DNA of 64,000 nt from the NCBI GenBank assembly GCA_040752025.1, contig JBFMFR010000003.1, positions 62,001 to 126,000 on the forward strand. The letters are read 5' to 3'. Both the position numbers and the translations under genes were made by a program. Numbering within the stretch: the stretch's first letter is position 1; every line of letters begins with the position of its first letter. The notes beneath the pieces are model-generated. The model had not been told where the DNA came from, made no database searches, and saw nothing but the letters and a program-made list of their open reading frames with translations. This document shows, in pieces, positions 8,326 through 18,300 of the stretch. The stretch is from JBFMFR01 sp040752025. Lineage in GTDB: Bacteria; Chloroflexota; Anaerolineae; Anaerolineales; UBA4823.

Positions 8326-9186
8326 TTATCCCAACAAATCCAGCAGTTCCTGGTATTCTTCTTCCTTAATGCCAAACCAGTGCTCGGGCTGCGGGAAGGT
8401 TTTGCCGGAAACTTCTTCAGCATACTGCGTCAGCCCTTTCAGGATGACTTCGCCAGCGTTGCCGAAAACCTTGGCCATGCGCGGCTTGAAGCGCGGGTAC
8501 AGGCCAAACATATCATGGTAGATCAAAAGCTGGCCGTGGGCGTGGGGGCCCGAGCCCAGACTCATAATGATGCAGTTCTCGGCCCGTTCGGTGATCAACT
8601 GGCAGACCCGGTCGGGGACCATCTCGAGCAAGATCATGAAAGCGCCAGCCTGCTCCAAAGCTTTGGCCGAATCGATGATCTTCTTAGCCTGCAAAGCGCC
8701 CTTGCCCTGCACTTTGTAACCGCCCAGGGCGCTGACGCTCTGCGGAGTCAGGCCCAGGTGTCCGATGGCGGGGATGCCGGCGTTAACGATGCCGCGGATG
8801 CGGTCGGCCATCTCGGCCCCACCTTCCAGCTTGATGGCATCGCAATTGGCCTCGGCCATGAAGCGCCCGGCGCTGCGGATGGCGGTCTCCACGCTGGGCT
8901 GGTAGCTCATGTAAGGCATATCGCCCACCACGAAAACGTTCGGAGCGCCGCGACGCACGGCCTGGCTGTGACGGATCATGTCGTCCATGGTCACCGGCAG
9001 CGTGCTCTCGTAGCCCAGCATGGTCATGCCCAGGCTGTCACCCACCAGGATCATGTCGATGCCGGCCTGCTCCTGCAAAAAAGCCGTAGGGTAGTCGTAA
9101 CAGGTCAGCCAACTGATCGGCACCCCATCGGCGACCTTCTTGAACAGGGTCGGGATGGTGGGTTTCTTTCTTGCTTCTGTTGTCAT
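8326..9186 (-). CDS. panB: 3-methyl-2-oxobutanoate hydroxymethyltransferase
   Basis: Makes ketopantoate from alpha-ketoisovalerate and methylene-tetrahydrofolate, the first committed step of pantothenate/CoA synthesis, in the cytoplasm. The 286-aa sequence has the TIM-barrel family signatures: LTCYDYPTAFLQEQAG, ILVGDSLGM (metal-binding Asp), VTMDDMIRHSQAVRRG, DMPYMSYQ, KLEGG and GHLGLTPQSV. ATG 9186 is preceded by GGAGG 6-7 bases upstream. The open frame continues to 9294 but that leader has no family similarity. It heads a probable operon with the unknown 423-aa gene and the amino acid dehydrogenase. Other pantothenate genes (panC, panD) are not in the window. Confidence 0.96.
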   Translation of the reverse strand: MTTEARKKPTIPTLFKKVADGVPISWLTCYDYPTAFLQEQAGIDMILVGDSLGMTMLGYESTLPVTMDDMIRHSQAVRRGAPNVFVVGDMPYMSYQPSVETAIRSAGRFMAEANCDAIKLEGGAEMADRIRGIVNAGIPAIGHLGLTPQSVSALGGYKVQGKGALQAKKIIDSAKALEQAGAFMILLEMVPDRVCQLITERAENCIIMSLGSGPHAHGQLLIYHDMFGLYPRFKPRMAKVFGNAGEVILKGLTQYAEEVSGKTFPQPEHWFGIKEEEYQELLDLLG

Positions 9187-9360
9187 GCATGCCTCCAGAA
9201 AAGTGAATGATTGTGGCCCTCCGCACGGCGCTACGCCCCGCCGGGGGGTATTCTTGCCGTTTTGCTTATTGTACGCCAGAACGACGCGCCGCACAACTGA
9301 CGAAATGCACTTTTAAGATGGTGATCTTGTCAGTACCTGCACCAGCCGCCTGGCTCACAG

Positions 9361-9366
9361 TATAAT
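9361..9366 (+). promoter_or_regulatory. -10 box giving a probably leaderless mRNA
   Basis: A perfect TATAAT ends only 6 bases before ATG 9373, so transcription would begin at or next to the start codon. No Shine-Dalgarno sequence is present upstream. The -35 region is weak. Confidence 0.5.
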
Positions 9367-9372
9367 TGCGGC

Positions 9373-10263
9373 ATGGACAACAACCTGCGCAAAATTCACC
9401 TGTTTCAAGGTTTATCTGACGAGGACCTGGCCCGCCTGGCCCCTTATCTACAACCACGCGAACTGCTCGCCGGCGAAATCCTGTTCCACAAAGACGACCC
9501 AGGCGATACAGTCTACTTTATCGAGAGCGGGCAGGTGGCGGTCTACGACCCGGGCGAGAGCAGCCTGGCCGTGCGCACCTTCGGACCGGGCAGCCTGTTC
9601 GGCGAGCTGGCGGTGATCGACCGCCAGCCGCGCACGCTCAGCGCCCGCGCCGAGAGCGACTGCCAGCTCTGGGCGCTCTCCGCCGCCGGCTTCGAGGGCG
9701 CCATCCTGGACAACAAGACCCTGGTGATGAACATCCTGGTCAACCTGAGCGCCAGCATCCGCTACACCACCGATATCTTCATGGAAGCCGCCCGGCGCAG
9801 CCTGCACGACGCCCTAACCGGCCTGTACAACCGGGGCCTGTTCGAGTCTCTGCTGGATGTGCTCGAGGAGAACCGCCGCCAGCCAGCCAGCCTGGTGATG
9901 GTGGATATCGACGGGCTCAAGCACACCAACGACAGCCTGGGGCACGCGGCCGGCGACCTGCTGTTGCAGCGCGCCGCCGCCATCCTGCGTTCGGCCTTCC
10001 GCGCCGAAGACGTGGTCGCCCGCATCGGCGGGGACGAGTTCGCCGTGGTGCTGCCTGGCGTGGACGAAAAAGGCGCCAGCGAAGCCCTGGCGCGCCTGCA
10101 AGCCAGGCTGGAGGCCCACCGCCAAGCCCACCCCGACCTGCCGGTGGATTTCTCAGCTGGGGCGGCCACGCGCCGGCCCGGGGAAACGCTGGAAGCCACT
10201 TTGCAGCGGGCGGACGCTAGGATGTACGCGCATAAAGCAAAGCGCAAGCCACGATCAGAATAG
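9373..10263 (+). CDS. Cyclic nucleotide-binding domain / GGDEF diguanylate cyclase
   Basis: A 296-aa cytoplasmic signalling protein. Residues about 5-125 are a Crp-type cNMP-binding domain (HLFQGLSDEDL, GSLFGELAVIDRQPRTLSA). Residues about 140-290 are a GGDEF domain with DALTGLYNRGLFE, DIDGLKHTNDSLGHAAGD and an intact active site (IGGDEFAVV, about 219). An inhibitory-site RxxD (RAED) lies exactly five residues before GGDEF, suggesting product inhibition by c-di-GMP. It therefore probably makes c-di-GMP under control of a ligand bound by the N-terminal domain. A TATAAT ends 6 bases upstream of the start with no ribosome site, suggesting a leaderless transcript. Confidence 0.93.
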   Translation: MDNNLRKIHLFQGLSDEDLARLAPYLQPRELLAGEILFHKDDPGDTVYFIESGQVAVYDPGESSLAVRTFGPGSLFGELAVIDRQPRTLSARAESDCQLWALSAAGFEGAILDNKTLVMNILVNLSASIRYTTDIFMEAARRSLHDALTGLYNRGLFESLLDVLEENRRQPASLVMVDIDGLKHTNDSLGHAAGDLLLQRAAAILRSAFRAEDVVARIGGDEFAVVLPGVDEKGASEALARLQARLEAHRQAHPDLPVDFSAGAATRRPGETLEATLQRADARMYAHKAKRKPRSE

Positions 10264-10393
10264 ATTCGAGCGTTTGGATGCGTTTGCCCTATGAAAAGGC
10301 GGGAATTCCTTACAAAAATTATCCAATATGAGGTACAATAGATCGTTATCACCGATCAACTTAATGGTATAAAGTCACCAGGATGGTTTTGCC

Positions 10394-11314
10394 TTGGGAC
10401 TACACATTCGACTGTTTGGGAAATTTTGTGTCGAGTGTAATGAGCGGATACTGGAAAACTTCGTAGCTCAAAAACCAGGCGAACTTTTTTGTTATCTACT
10501 CCTTCATTGCAATCGCCCGCATCCGCGCGAAACACTGGCAAGCTTGCTCTGGGAAAATCAACCCGGTGCGCAAGCAAGAAAGAATCTGCGGCAGGCCCTC
10601 TGGCAGCTTCAGGCGGCGATTCACGCCAAATGCCTGGAGACCCAGACGTTCATCGAAGTTGATGCAGATTGGGTCACGCTCGCGATCCCATCTGATCTCA
10701 CCTATGATGTAGCCCTTTTCGAGAAAGCTTGCTGCCAGGTGGAAGATTTGCCTGGAGAGCAGATCGAGTCTGAGCTTGCCAGGCAACTCGAACAGGCAGC
10801 CACGCTGTACCGGGGCGATTTGTTGCAGGGCTGTTACGAGGGCTGGTGTTTGTTCGAACGCGAGCGGCTACAGAACATGTATCTTCTGCTGCTCGACAAA
10901 CTCATGGGGTATTGCGAGGTTCACACTGAATGCGAGAAGGGCCTGGCTTATGCGAACAACATCCTGCGCATCAACCGCGCCCACGAACGCACCCACTGGC
11001 GCATGATGCGCTTTTATTACCTGGCAGGCGACCGCACTTCTGCCCTGCTGCAATATAACCGCTGTTTAGAAGCGCTGCGAGAGGAATTGGGCGTAGAACC
11101 GGGGAAGGAACTGAAAAAACTGGCGCAAAGAATCCAACAAGACCAAGCATTAGGACCCGTATCTGCTCCACAGGCCGATCATGGACTATCTACGGCACAA
11201 TCGCAGGCGATCTTGCACTCGCTAGAGGCTTACTGCGGCACCCTGGGGGCGGCCCATGAGCAGCTCAACAGCCAACTCGAAAATCTACGCAGCTTGTTGG
11301 ATCGGGAGGATTAG
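10394..11314 (+). CDS. BTAD/SARP-type transcriptional regulator
   Basis: A 306-aa regulator starting at TTG 10394. The N-terminal region (about 1-95) is an OmpR-like winged-helix DNA-binding domain (IRLFGKFCVEC, KPGELFCYLLLH, PRETLASLLWENQPGAQARKNLRQ). A bacterial transcriptional activator domain of TPR-like helices follows (about 100-250, CEKGLAYANNILRINRAHERTHWRMM). The C terminus is a short helix. It lacks the ATPase and long TPR region of large SARPs. It converges on the 3' end of the eCIS operon, with only 15 bases between stops, so a role in controlling that operon is plausible but is only inferred from position. Confidence 0.85.
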   Translation: MGLHIRLFGKFCVECNERILENFVAQKPGELFCYLLLHCNRPHPRETLASLLWENQPGAQARKNLRQALWQLQAAIHAKCLETQTFIEVDADWVTLAIPSDLTYDVALFEKACCQVEDLPGEQIESELARQLEQAATLYRGDLLQGCYEGWCLFERERLQNMYLLLLDKLMGYCEVHTECEKGLAYANNILRINRAHERTHWRMMRFYYLAGDRTSALLQYNRCLEALREELGVEPGKELKKLAQRIQQDQALGPVSAPQADHGLSTAQSQAILHSLEAYCGTLGAAHEQLNSQLENLRSLLDRED

Positions 11315-11329
11315 AACCAGGGCTGCTCG

Positions 11330-12370
11330 TCAAGACTCCAGAGCGACCGTTTCTCCATTTTCGGCGAGATACAACACCTGTACACCGATATCGAGCAGCG
11401 GGCGCTTTTCGTTTTCTGCCATTTGCCGGTCGTAGAAGACCACGCGCACCTGTTCCAATGGACGCCCGCCGGGCAACTGCCCTGCTTCGAGCAAACCCAA
11501 AAGGCTGTAGACCTCCCAGCCGCGCACATGCTCGCCGGACTCCAGATAGCAGGAATATTCCGCCAACTTTACCTCTGGCAGGTAAGCTACCGGCTCGAGG
11601 GTTGCCGCACCGTCCCGGTAAGCGGATTCTTCGCCAGGTAACAGTTCGGGCAGGGCGTAACGGGTCAGGCCGGGTCGAGCAGCGCGCGCTAAGGCCCATT
11701 GCTGCGCTCGCACCGATAGAATGTATTCCTCGCTACTGCGCACCTGCAAAGCACGCAGCAATAGTTTTTGCTCATCGAAATCTTCTACCTGCTCCCAGCC
11801 CGAGTCCCAAAAATCCTGTGGAGACTCGTAAGCTGCTTCCACTTGAGACTGAGTAACCAAGAGCAGGTGGGAACGATTCGAAGCCAGCGGCACCCTGGGC
11901 AGGCATTTGGCGCCAGCTCCCACCCAACCGGCCATTGCGTTGCTCACCCTGGAGGCAGCCAGTAAGACCCGGCAAAACCGGGCACAGTCGCCCACGCGGG
12001 CCGGCAACCCACCTGGGTCAGCAGAGTCGACTGCGAACGAGAAGCGCACCAGGTACCCACGCTGTTCATCTTCTGCAGCGCCTACAGACAATTCGTCTCC
12101 TCTGGGCCATCCGAACCACCCATCATAAGGCGGTTGATCCGGCGGCAGAGCAGCCAGGCGCTGCAATTCATCCTGCAAACCCTGGGTCAGTGCATCGGAG
12201 CGCTGTGGGATCGACCACTGCTGCGGCTGCGGGAGACCGATGGCTGTAATTGCATCCAAACAGGAGCGAATGGCGGCGGGTAAAGACTCCGCATGCAGGT
12301 CAAGCCTGAGCAAGAGCGCATCTGGCAGGATGCGTTCAGGATCGATGGATTTCATTCTCTTGGCAACCAT
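11330..12370 (-). CDS. Unknown protein coupled to the giant effector; candidate immunity protein
   Basis: A 346-aa soluble protein without signal peptide or membrane helix; no family recognised. It is acidic, with aromatic-rich segments (YDGWFGWPRGDE, ESPQDFWDSGWEQVEDF, EYSCYLESGEHVRGWEVYSL). ATG 12370 has a GGGAG six bases upstream and lies inside the last codons of the effector gene. A second ATG (12355) overlaps the effector stop as ATGA. Either way it is translationally coupled to the effector, the arrangement of toxin-immunity pairs. Immunity is an inference from position; a chaperone or structural role is also possible. Confidence 0.7.
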   Translation of the reverse strand: MVAKRMKSIDPERILPDALLLRLDLHAESLPAAIRSCLDAITAIGLPQPQQWSIPQRSDALTQGLQDELQRLAALPPDQPPYDGWFGWPRGDELSVGAAEDEQRGYLVRFSFAVDSADPGGLPARVGDCARFCRVLLAASRVSNAMAGWVGAGAKCLPRVPLASNRSHLLLVTQSQVEAAYESPQDFWDSGWEQVEDFDEQKLLLRALQVRSSEEYILSVRAQQWALARAARPGLTRYALPELLPGEESAYRDGAATLEPVAYLPEVKLAEYSCYLESGEHVRGWEVYSLLGLLEAGQLPGGRPLEQVRVVFYDRQMAENEKRPLLDIGVQVLYLAENGETVALES

Positions 12371-15300
12371 TGCAATCTCCCATTGGCATCATAATAACCG
12401 ATGTAGATATTCTCGTGCAGCGAACCCTTCTTCCCGACCGGACCCATGTATTTACGCGATTCTTTAGCGGCAGTCTCACTGTCAAAAAAGTATACTATAC
12501 CATCGTAGGAGTGACCACCTGCTTTTACCTTGCCATTGCCAGATTTGAGCTGGTGAGAATAATCATCAGCCTGATCCGTTTTGAAAGCTCCAGTGCCGCT
12601 TTTGTCGTCCACCAGATATTTGCCCGGCGGTGGGGCAGCGTCTTCGGGCAGATTACCTACTTCGACCACCCCGTCGGCGATGCGCGTCTTGCCGCTCGGG
12701 TTGTCGCCATCCAGAGTCAGGGGCAGCTTCTCGAGCGGTTCGATCTTGCCTTTTTCGAGGCTGCGCAGGTCCTCGCGCCGGAAAGCGGAGAACTGCTCGC
12801 CTTTGGATTTTGGGTCAGGCTGTAGAGCCAGGAAGGCATCCAGCAGCCTGCGCCGTTCGGCGGGCTCCTTCACGCTGGCGATGAGGCCAGTGATCTGATC
12901 ACGCACTGCATGGCGGAACCGGCTGTAAGCAGCCTCACCGAAATCCGCATCCAGGCCTTTCAAGTTCAACAAACGATCGAAGAAATCCTTCGGTACTTCG
13001 CCACGCGCCTGCATTTCGGCGTGCAGCTTCTGCACAACCTTACCCCACTTGCGGATCTGAGCCACATCTTCATCGCCCCAGCCTTTCGGAGGCGGCTCGC
13101 CAGGTTTTACAGGCGCGTCCGGGGCGCGCTTGGCTTTCAGGGCGTTTTCGAACTCGGGGAAATCGGCCAACGGCTCTTTATATTCGGCAGCAGCGCGGGC
13201 CTTGCGCGCCGACCAGGAAACGTCCCAATCTTCGGCCTTTTCGATCTTGGCTTTGGAGAGGTCGTTCGGGTGATCTAAATCGTAGCGCAGCGCCAGGTCG
13301 GACTCGCCACCTATTTTACGCAGATGGTATTTTTCCCCAACTTTAGCAAAATAATACTCATCAATGAACTTCTTCCAACCACCCTCCTCAAGGAAGCGAG
13401 CTGGCAGATCTTTGGAATTCTTGAAAATCGCTGCTGCATATGGCTCTAGCTCCTTGTCTCGCAGGACAGCGACAAAGCCCACCCCTGGAGAAGTCTCCAT
13501 CGACTTGAGGGTCGCTTCGTGGTGCTTGAGCTGGGATTGCAGGTCCATCAACTCGGCGATCAAGCGGGCTTCCGCGTCTTCATCCAGGCCGCCGGCATTG
13601 AGCAGCGCCAGGCGCTTGCGGATGATGCGGGGTAACTTATCTACTTCGAGGTGGGCTTCCCAGGCCAGCGTACCAGGCTTAGGCCTTCCATTGAGTCCAA
13701 TCCACTGCTGGAAGCGCCGGAAAACCTCAAGCACGCGGCCGCTGAACCCGGCGTAACGCTGCATCATGCGCACGGTGCGGACGTGTGCGCTGATCATCTC
13801 GGCGGTCGTGGCAGGGCCGATGCGCATGCGGATATTGGTGACCAGGCCGGTCTTGGGATCGATGTCATAATGCACCAGGACTGAATCGCCAGGGATATCG
13901 GGATCAACCTTGACAGGCACTTCACTGCGCAACCGCTCCGGTAGAGCTTGCTTGTGATGTGGAGCAGCATCTTTCAGCTCGCCCCAGTCTTTTAGCGGTT
14001 GCTCGGGTTTTGGACCCGAGGTGTGCATCTCAGCTTTCGAAGCCGCCTCCGCCGCACCAGGACGAGGCTCGAGGGCGGCTGGCTCAGGCGGAATCTGCGG
14101 GGTTTCTTGCGGTTTCACCCCAGGAGCGGGCTCTCCAGGCCGGGGTTCAGCCTCGGCCTTCGGGGCGGCTGGCTCGACCGCTTTCTTTGGCTCTGGCCTG
14201 GGCTGGCTGGGGGGCGGCTCAGCTTTGCCTTCCAGGCCCTTGTTCACCTCGGGCGGCAGCTCCACTTTTGGCTCTGGCACAGGCGGCGCTTCAACCTTCG
14301 GCGCAGAGGGCATTGGCTCGCCGGCCTTCACCCCGGCAGGCGGCTCAACCGAGGGCTTTGGCGCGCCGGGCTTGACGCCCTTGGGCGGCTTGATGCCATG
14401 TAAGCCGCCTATGCCAAACCCCATCCCCAAGGCCATGCCGCCAGACTGTACCAACCCCATCAGGACAGCCTGCAACCGGTCGTTACCCTCGGCCCAGGTC
14501 TGATCGCTCAGCAAAACGCCCAACAGGCCCGAAGGCAAAGCCCCGACCAGGTTCTCCGCCCCCTGGGCCAGCCCGTGAGCGGCGACGCGGCTGACGAGCT
14601 GGCCTTCGGCCAGGCGCGACAGCACCCCGGAGCGCAGCATAGCGTTACCCACCCCGGCAGTCATCGCTGCCAGAGCCACATCCACGCCAGCCAGCGCCAG
14701 ATCGCCCCCCAGGTCCTCCATACCGTAGGAATGGCCCTTCATGGCAATCTTGGTGGCAATGCCGGCCTCAGCGCCGGCAGCAGCCGAGAGCGCGGCGATC
14801 ACCGCCGGCGAGGCAGTGCCGGCGGTGGCCACCGCTACTGCGATCCCCACGACGATCGCCGCAACTGTCGCAGCGGCATCCGTAATCGAATCGACAGCCT
14901 CCCGGAACTCCTCTACGCTGCGCTCGCCGGCCCCGGCGATCGAGTTAAATCTTTCGAGCTTTTTGCGCGTCTCGGGGTCGTCGGGACCTTTGGCTTTCAA
15001 AGTAGCCTGGTAATCCTGGTAAGCTTTGCCGGCTTCACCGGTCATGCGCCCGAGCACCTCAGTTTCTTCACCAGCGAACAGGCTGCCCAGGCCCGAACCC
15101 GAACCGAGTTCGAAGGCTTTATCCGCCAGCAACTGCTGGTAACGTTCTGCCGGCGTTTGCGGTTTGCCTTTCAAGAGCTTGGCGTAGTCATGCTGCTCGC
15201 GGCCGCCCCAGGCTTCGCCCATGACATCTTTGTCGAAATCCCGATCCTTGTAGCGAGCGTTGTAATCCTTGCGGATGGCAGCGATTTCCGCCGGGCTTTT

Positions 15301-18300
15301 ATCCTTCAAAGTGTTACGCAAAGCCTGATCATCGGTGCCCAGGTCATAGACAGCGAAGAATACTTCCTGGGCGGGTGTGAGACGGCCGCCGCTTTTGACC
15401 AGCTCCTTGGCCTTGAGCCTGTCGTTGCCAGACATGTTGAACTCGATCAGGACGTTCAATCCACCGGGGCCAAAACCAGCCAGCGGGTCGATCTTATCGT
15501 AGGCTTTGGTCAGGCCCTGCATGTACTTCTGGGAACGCTCACCGATCTGGCGTTCTGCCTCCTTGTTCACCGCCTGCAATTTGGACTGGAACTCCTTTTC
15601 CGTCCAGGGTTTGCCGGAAGCAGCGGCGGCGGCGGCTTCCTCGCGGAACTTCAGCATCAGATCACGGCGCACTTCCTTTTCAGCTCGGTCTCCCTGGGCC
15701 TTGAGCACAGCGTTGACCTTGCCATCATCCGTGACGAAAGATTGCCGCTCGATGAGCAGCCGGGCGGCGTCAGCCTGGGTGGGGTCATTTTTCGCCAGGG
15801 CATCGGCCAGTTTCTGCCCGGGCTCGTCCAACTCCTCCTTGAAAGCCTGCTGCAGGCCGCCTGGCTTGCCGCCGGCAAAAGCCTGGTTGAAATGCTTCTC
15901 CAGGTTCTGCGTGCGCCGCTTGATCTCAGCCTCCACTTCGGCGGTGCTCATATTACGGGCTTCCGCCGAATCTTCCACCTCTTTGCGGATGCGCGTGTAG
16001 ATCTCGTCCATGGTTTCGGCTTTGCCGAACCACTGCCGGCGCAGTCCTTCCTGCACAGCTACCGCGTCTGCTTTATCGACATCACCAGCCATCAAAGCCT
16101 GGGCCTGCTGGAGCTCGATTGGATCCAACTCTTTCTTAAGATGTGCACTGAGATCGACGTTATATTCACGCTTGTAACGGGCGATGATCTCCTGGCGTTC
16201 TGCAGGCGTTTTATTGCGCAGAACGGTCATGACCGCCGCCTCGTCGGTGTTGATGCGATCTAAGGCGTCATGCAAGCGAAAGACGTCATCTCCGACCGGA
16301 TCAGCGGCCAGCGCGGCGCGGGCCCGCTTGAGTTCGTCTGGGCTGAACGTCTCGCTGAACTCATCTTCGACATCCTCGCGCATGTTGCGCTGATATTTGA
16401 AGGTGTAGGCTTTCTCGATGGCCTTGACCTGCACCTGCGTGCGCCGGCCGAGGGCTTTGAACAACCTCTCTTCTTTGGTGCCCATGCCCTTTACCGAAGC
16501 ACGGATTTCGGCAGCAATCTGCAGCGCATCGAAACCGCGACTCTGGGCAGCGCCGAGCCGGTTTAGATCGTACCACTCTTCGAGCTTCAGGCTTTCCTGG
16601 CGGAACTTCTCAACTAGCTGCGGCGTATGGCGGCGTTTCATCGCCAGGAACAACCCGGCTGCCACTGCAGCGACCGAATCGCCGCCTGAGGTAAAGAAAA
16701 TGGTCAGGATCAACCTTTGTTCTGCGCTGAGCGAGGCCAGGGTGGTTTTCAGTTCATCAGCATTCTTGGCGACGATGGCATCACGCACTTTGTTCAACAT
16801 TTCAAAGTCGGCTACCATCTGGTCCTTGGTGGCGCGGTTGCGCTCCTGCTCCCAGGCCTGGGTATTAGCCTCTGACTGTCTGAAAATATCCAACAACCAA
16901 TCGATCAACCTGTCCCAAAACGAGCGCTTCTTACCGAGTTGATCAGCAGCCCACTGGCGCACGGATTCCTTGGCCAACTGGGACATCATGGGGAGCGCGC
17001 CCTGGAAAGTCTCAACCTGCGCCTCGGCGGAGCGCTTCAGCCGGTTGACTTCCCCCTCTACGAACAAAGCGCGCTCATCACCCCAGTTCAGGCTGGGGCG
17101 CGCCTGCACCCGCCCTTCGGTTTCTTCTGTATAAGCCGCCCGGATCTCCTGGGCCTCCTGCTGGGAGGTGAGCTTGTAAGCGCCGCTTTGCCGCTTGCCT
17201 GCGTCTGCAAGTTCGCCGGTGCGCTTTTCGCCAGCCAGCCGGTAAACCGCCTTCGCCCGGCCAGCGCCCTTCTCGATCTGGCCGATCAGGCTGGCTTTCT
17301 TCTCATCGATATACTTTGGGTCCGGCGGCTGGCCTGCCGCGGCTCGCTTCTGGGCCAGGGTATCCTTGACGGTTTGTTTTCCGGCCTGGATTTCCATTTG
17401 CGCCTGCTTACCGCGCTGTTCCGTTTGCTTCTTGGCCTGTTCGTCGGTCTTTTTTAATTCCGCGCCGGCCTGCTGCCCGGTCTCTTGAGTTTTTGTGCGC
17501 TCTTGTTTGACGTGTTCGTCAAGCAAGCTCTTCGAGACGCCAGCAGCCTGGCGGATGCCCTGCAGCTCACCCTCCAGTTTTTCCTTTTCCGGACCCTGTT
17601 CATCTTGAGCAATCTTCGGCGCGACCACCTTCAACGCATCGCGAGGATAGGATTCTTTCTCGGCATCCCGGACGATTTCCTGGGCCTCCTGCTGAGCGCC
17701 AACCGACAGGCGCGCCAGCGCCTTGCTGATATCCACCTGGAGCTCCGCGGAGGCTGGCTTCATGGAAGGCGGGCCCTTATCCTTCAGGGTTTCGGCTGGC
17801 GGCGGCGCAACGCTGGTCTTTTGCTCGGCCGGTTTGTCCAGCTTATCCTGAAAGGCCTTCTTTTGCTCTTTTTCTTTTTCGCGTACAGGAACTGACGCGG
17901 GCGCATCAGGCTTTGGGGGTTCAGGTTGTGGCTTGGGGGGCGGCAGCGGGATCAGGCTGGGGTAGCGTCCCTCAGGGGAACGGATCTTTGGGTGACCAGG
18001 GCTGCGGGTGAGGGCCGGCATGGTCTGATCACTCAAGCGCCTGGCGGCGAATCCTTCGATGCGTTTATCGGTGGCTTTTTGGACCGGGTCAACTTGCAGC
18101 GGCGGTTCGCCCTGTGGAGGGGGTGTCTTGGGAATATTTTTGAGCGCTTCTTGCTTGTAATCCGGCTGGGCGGCCTTACGACTGGCATCCAGAGACTGGC
18201 CTTGCCCGGCCAACTTGCCCGGCGAAGCCTTGACGCCGCCCATATCGGGCGATTTCACCCGCTTTAGTGTGGCCCGCTTGACCTTACCTTGCCAGTGTTG

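Noticed and set aside
10334..10339. TACAAT as a promoter for the BTAD gene
   Set aside because: No acceptable -35 was found at the right distance.
14575..16263. A 562-aa plus-strand open frame inside the giant effector gene
   Set aside because: It is the shadow of a GC-rich coding strand; the protein shows no family motif and no ribosome site.
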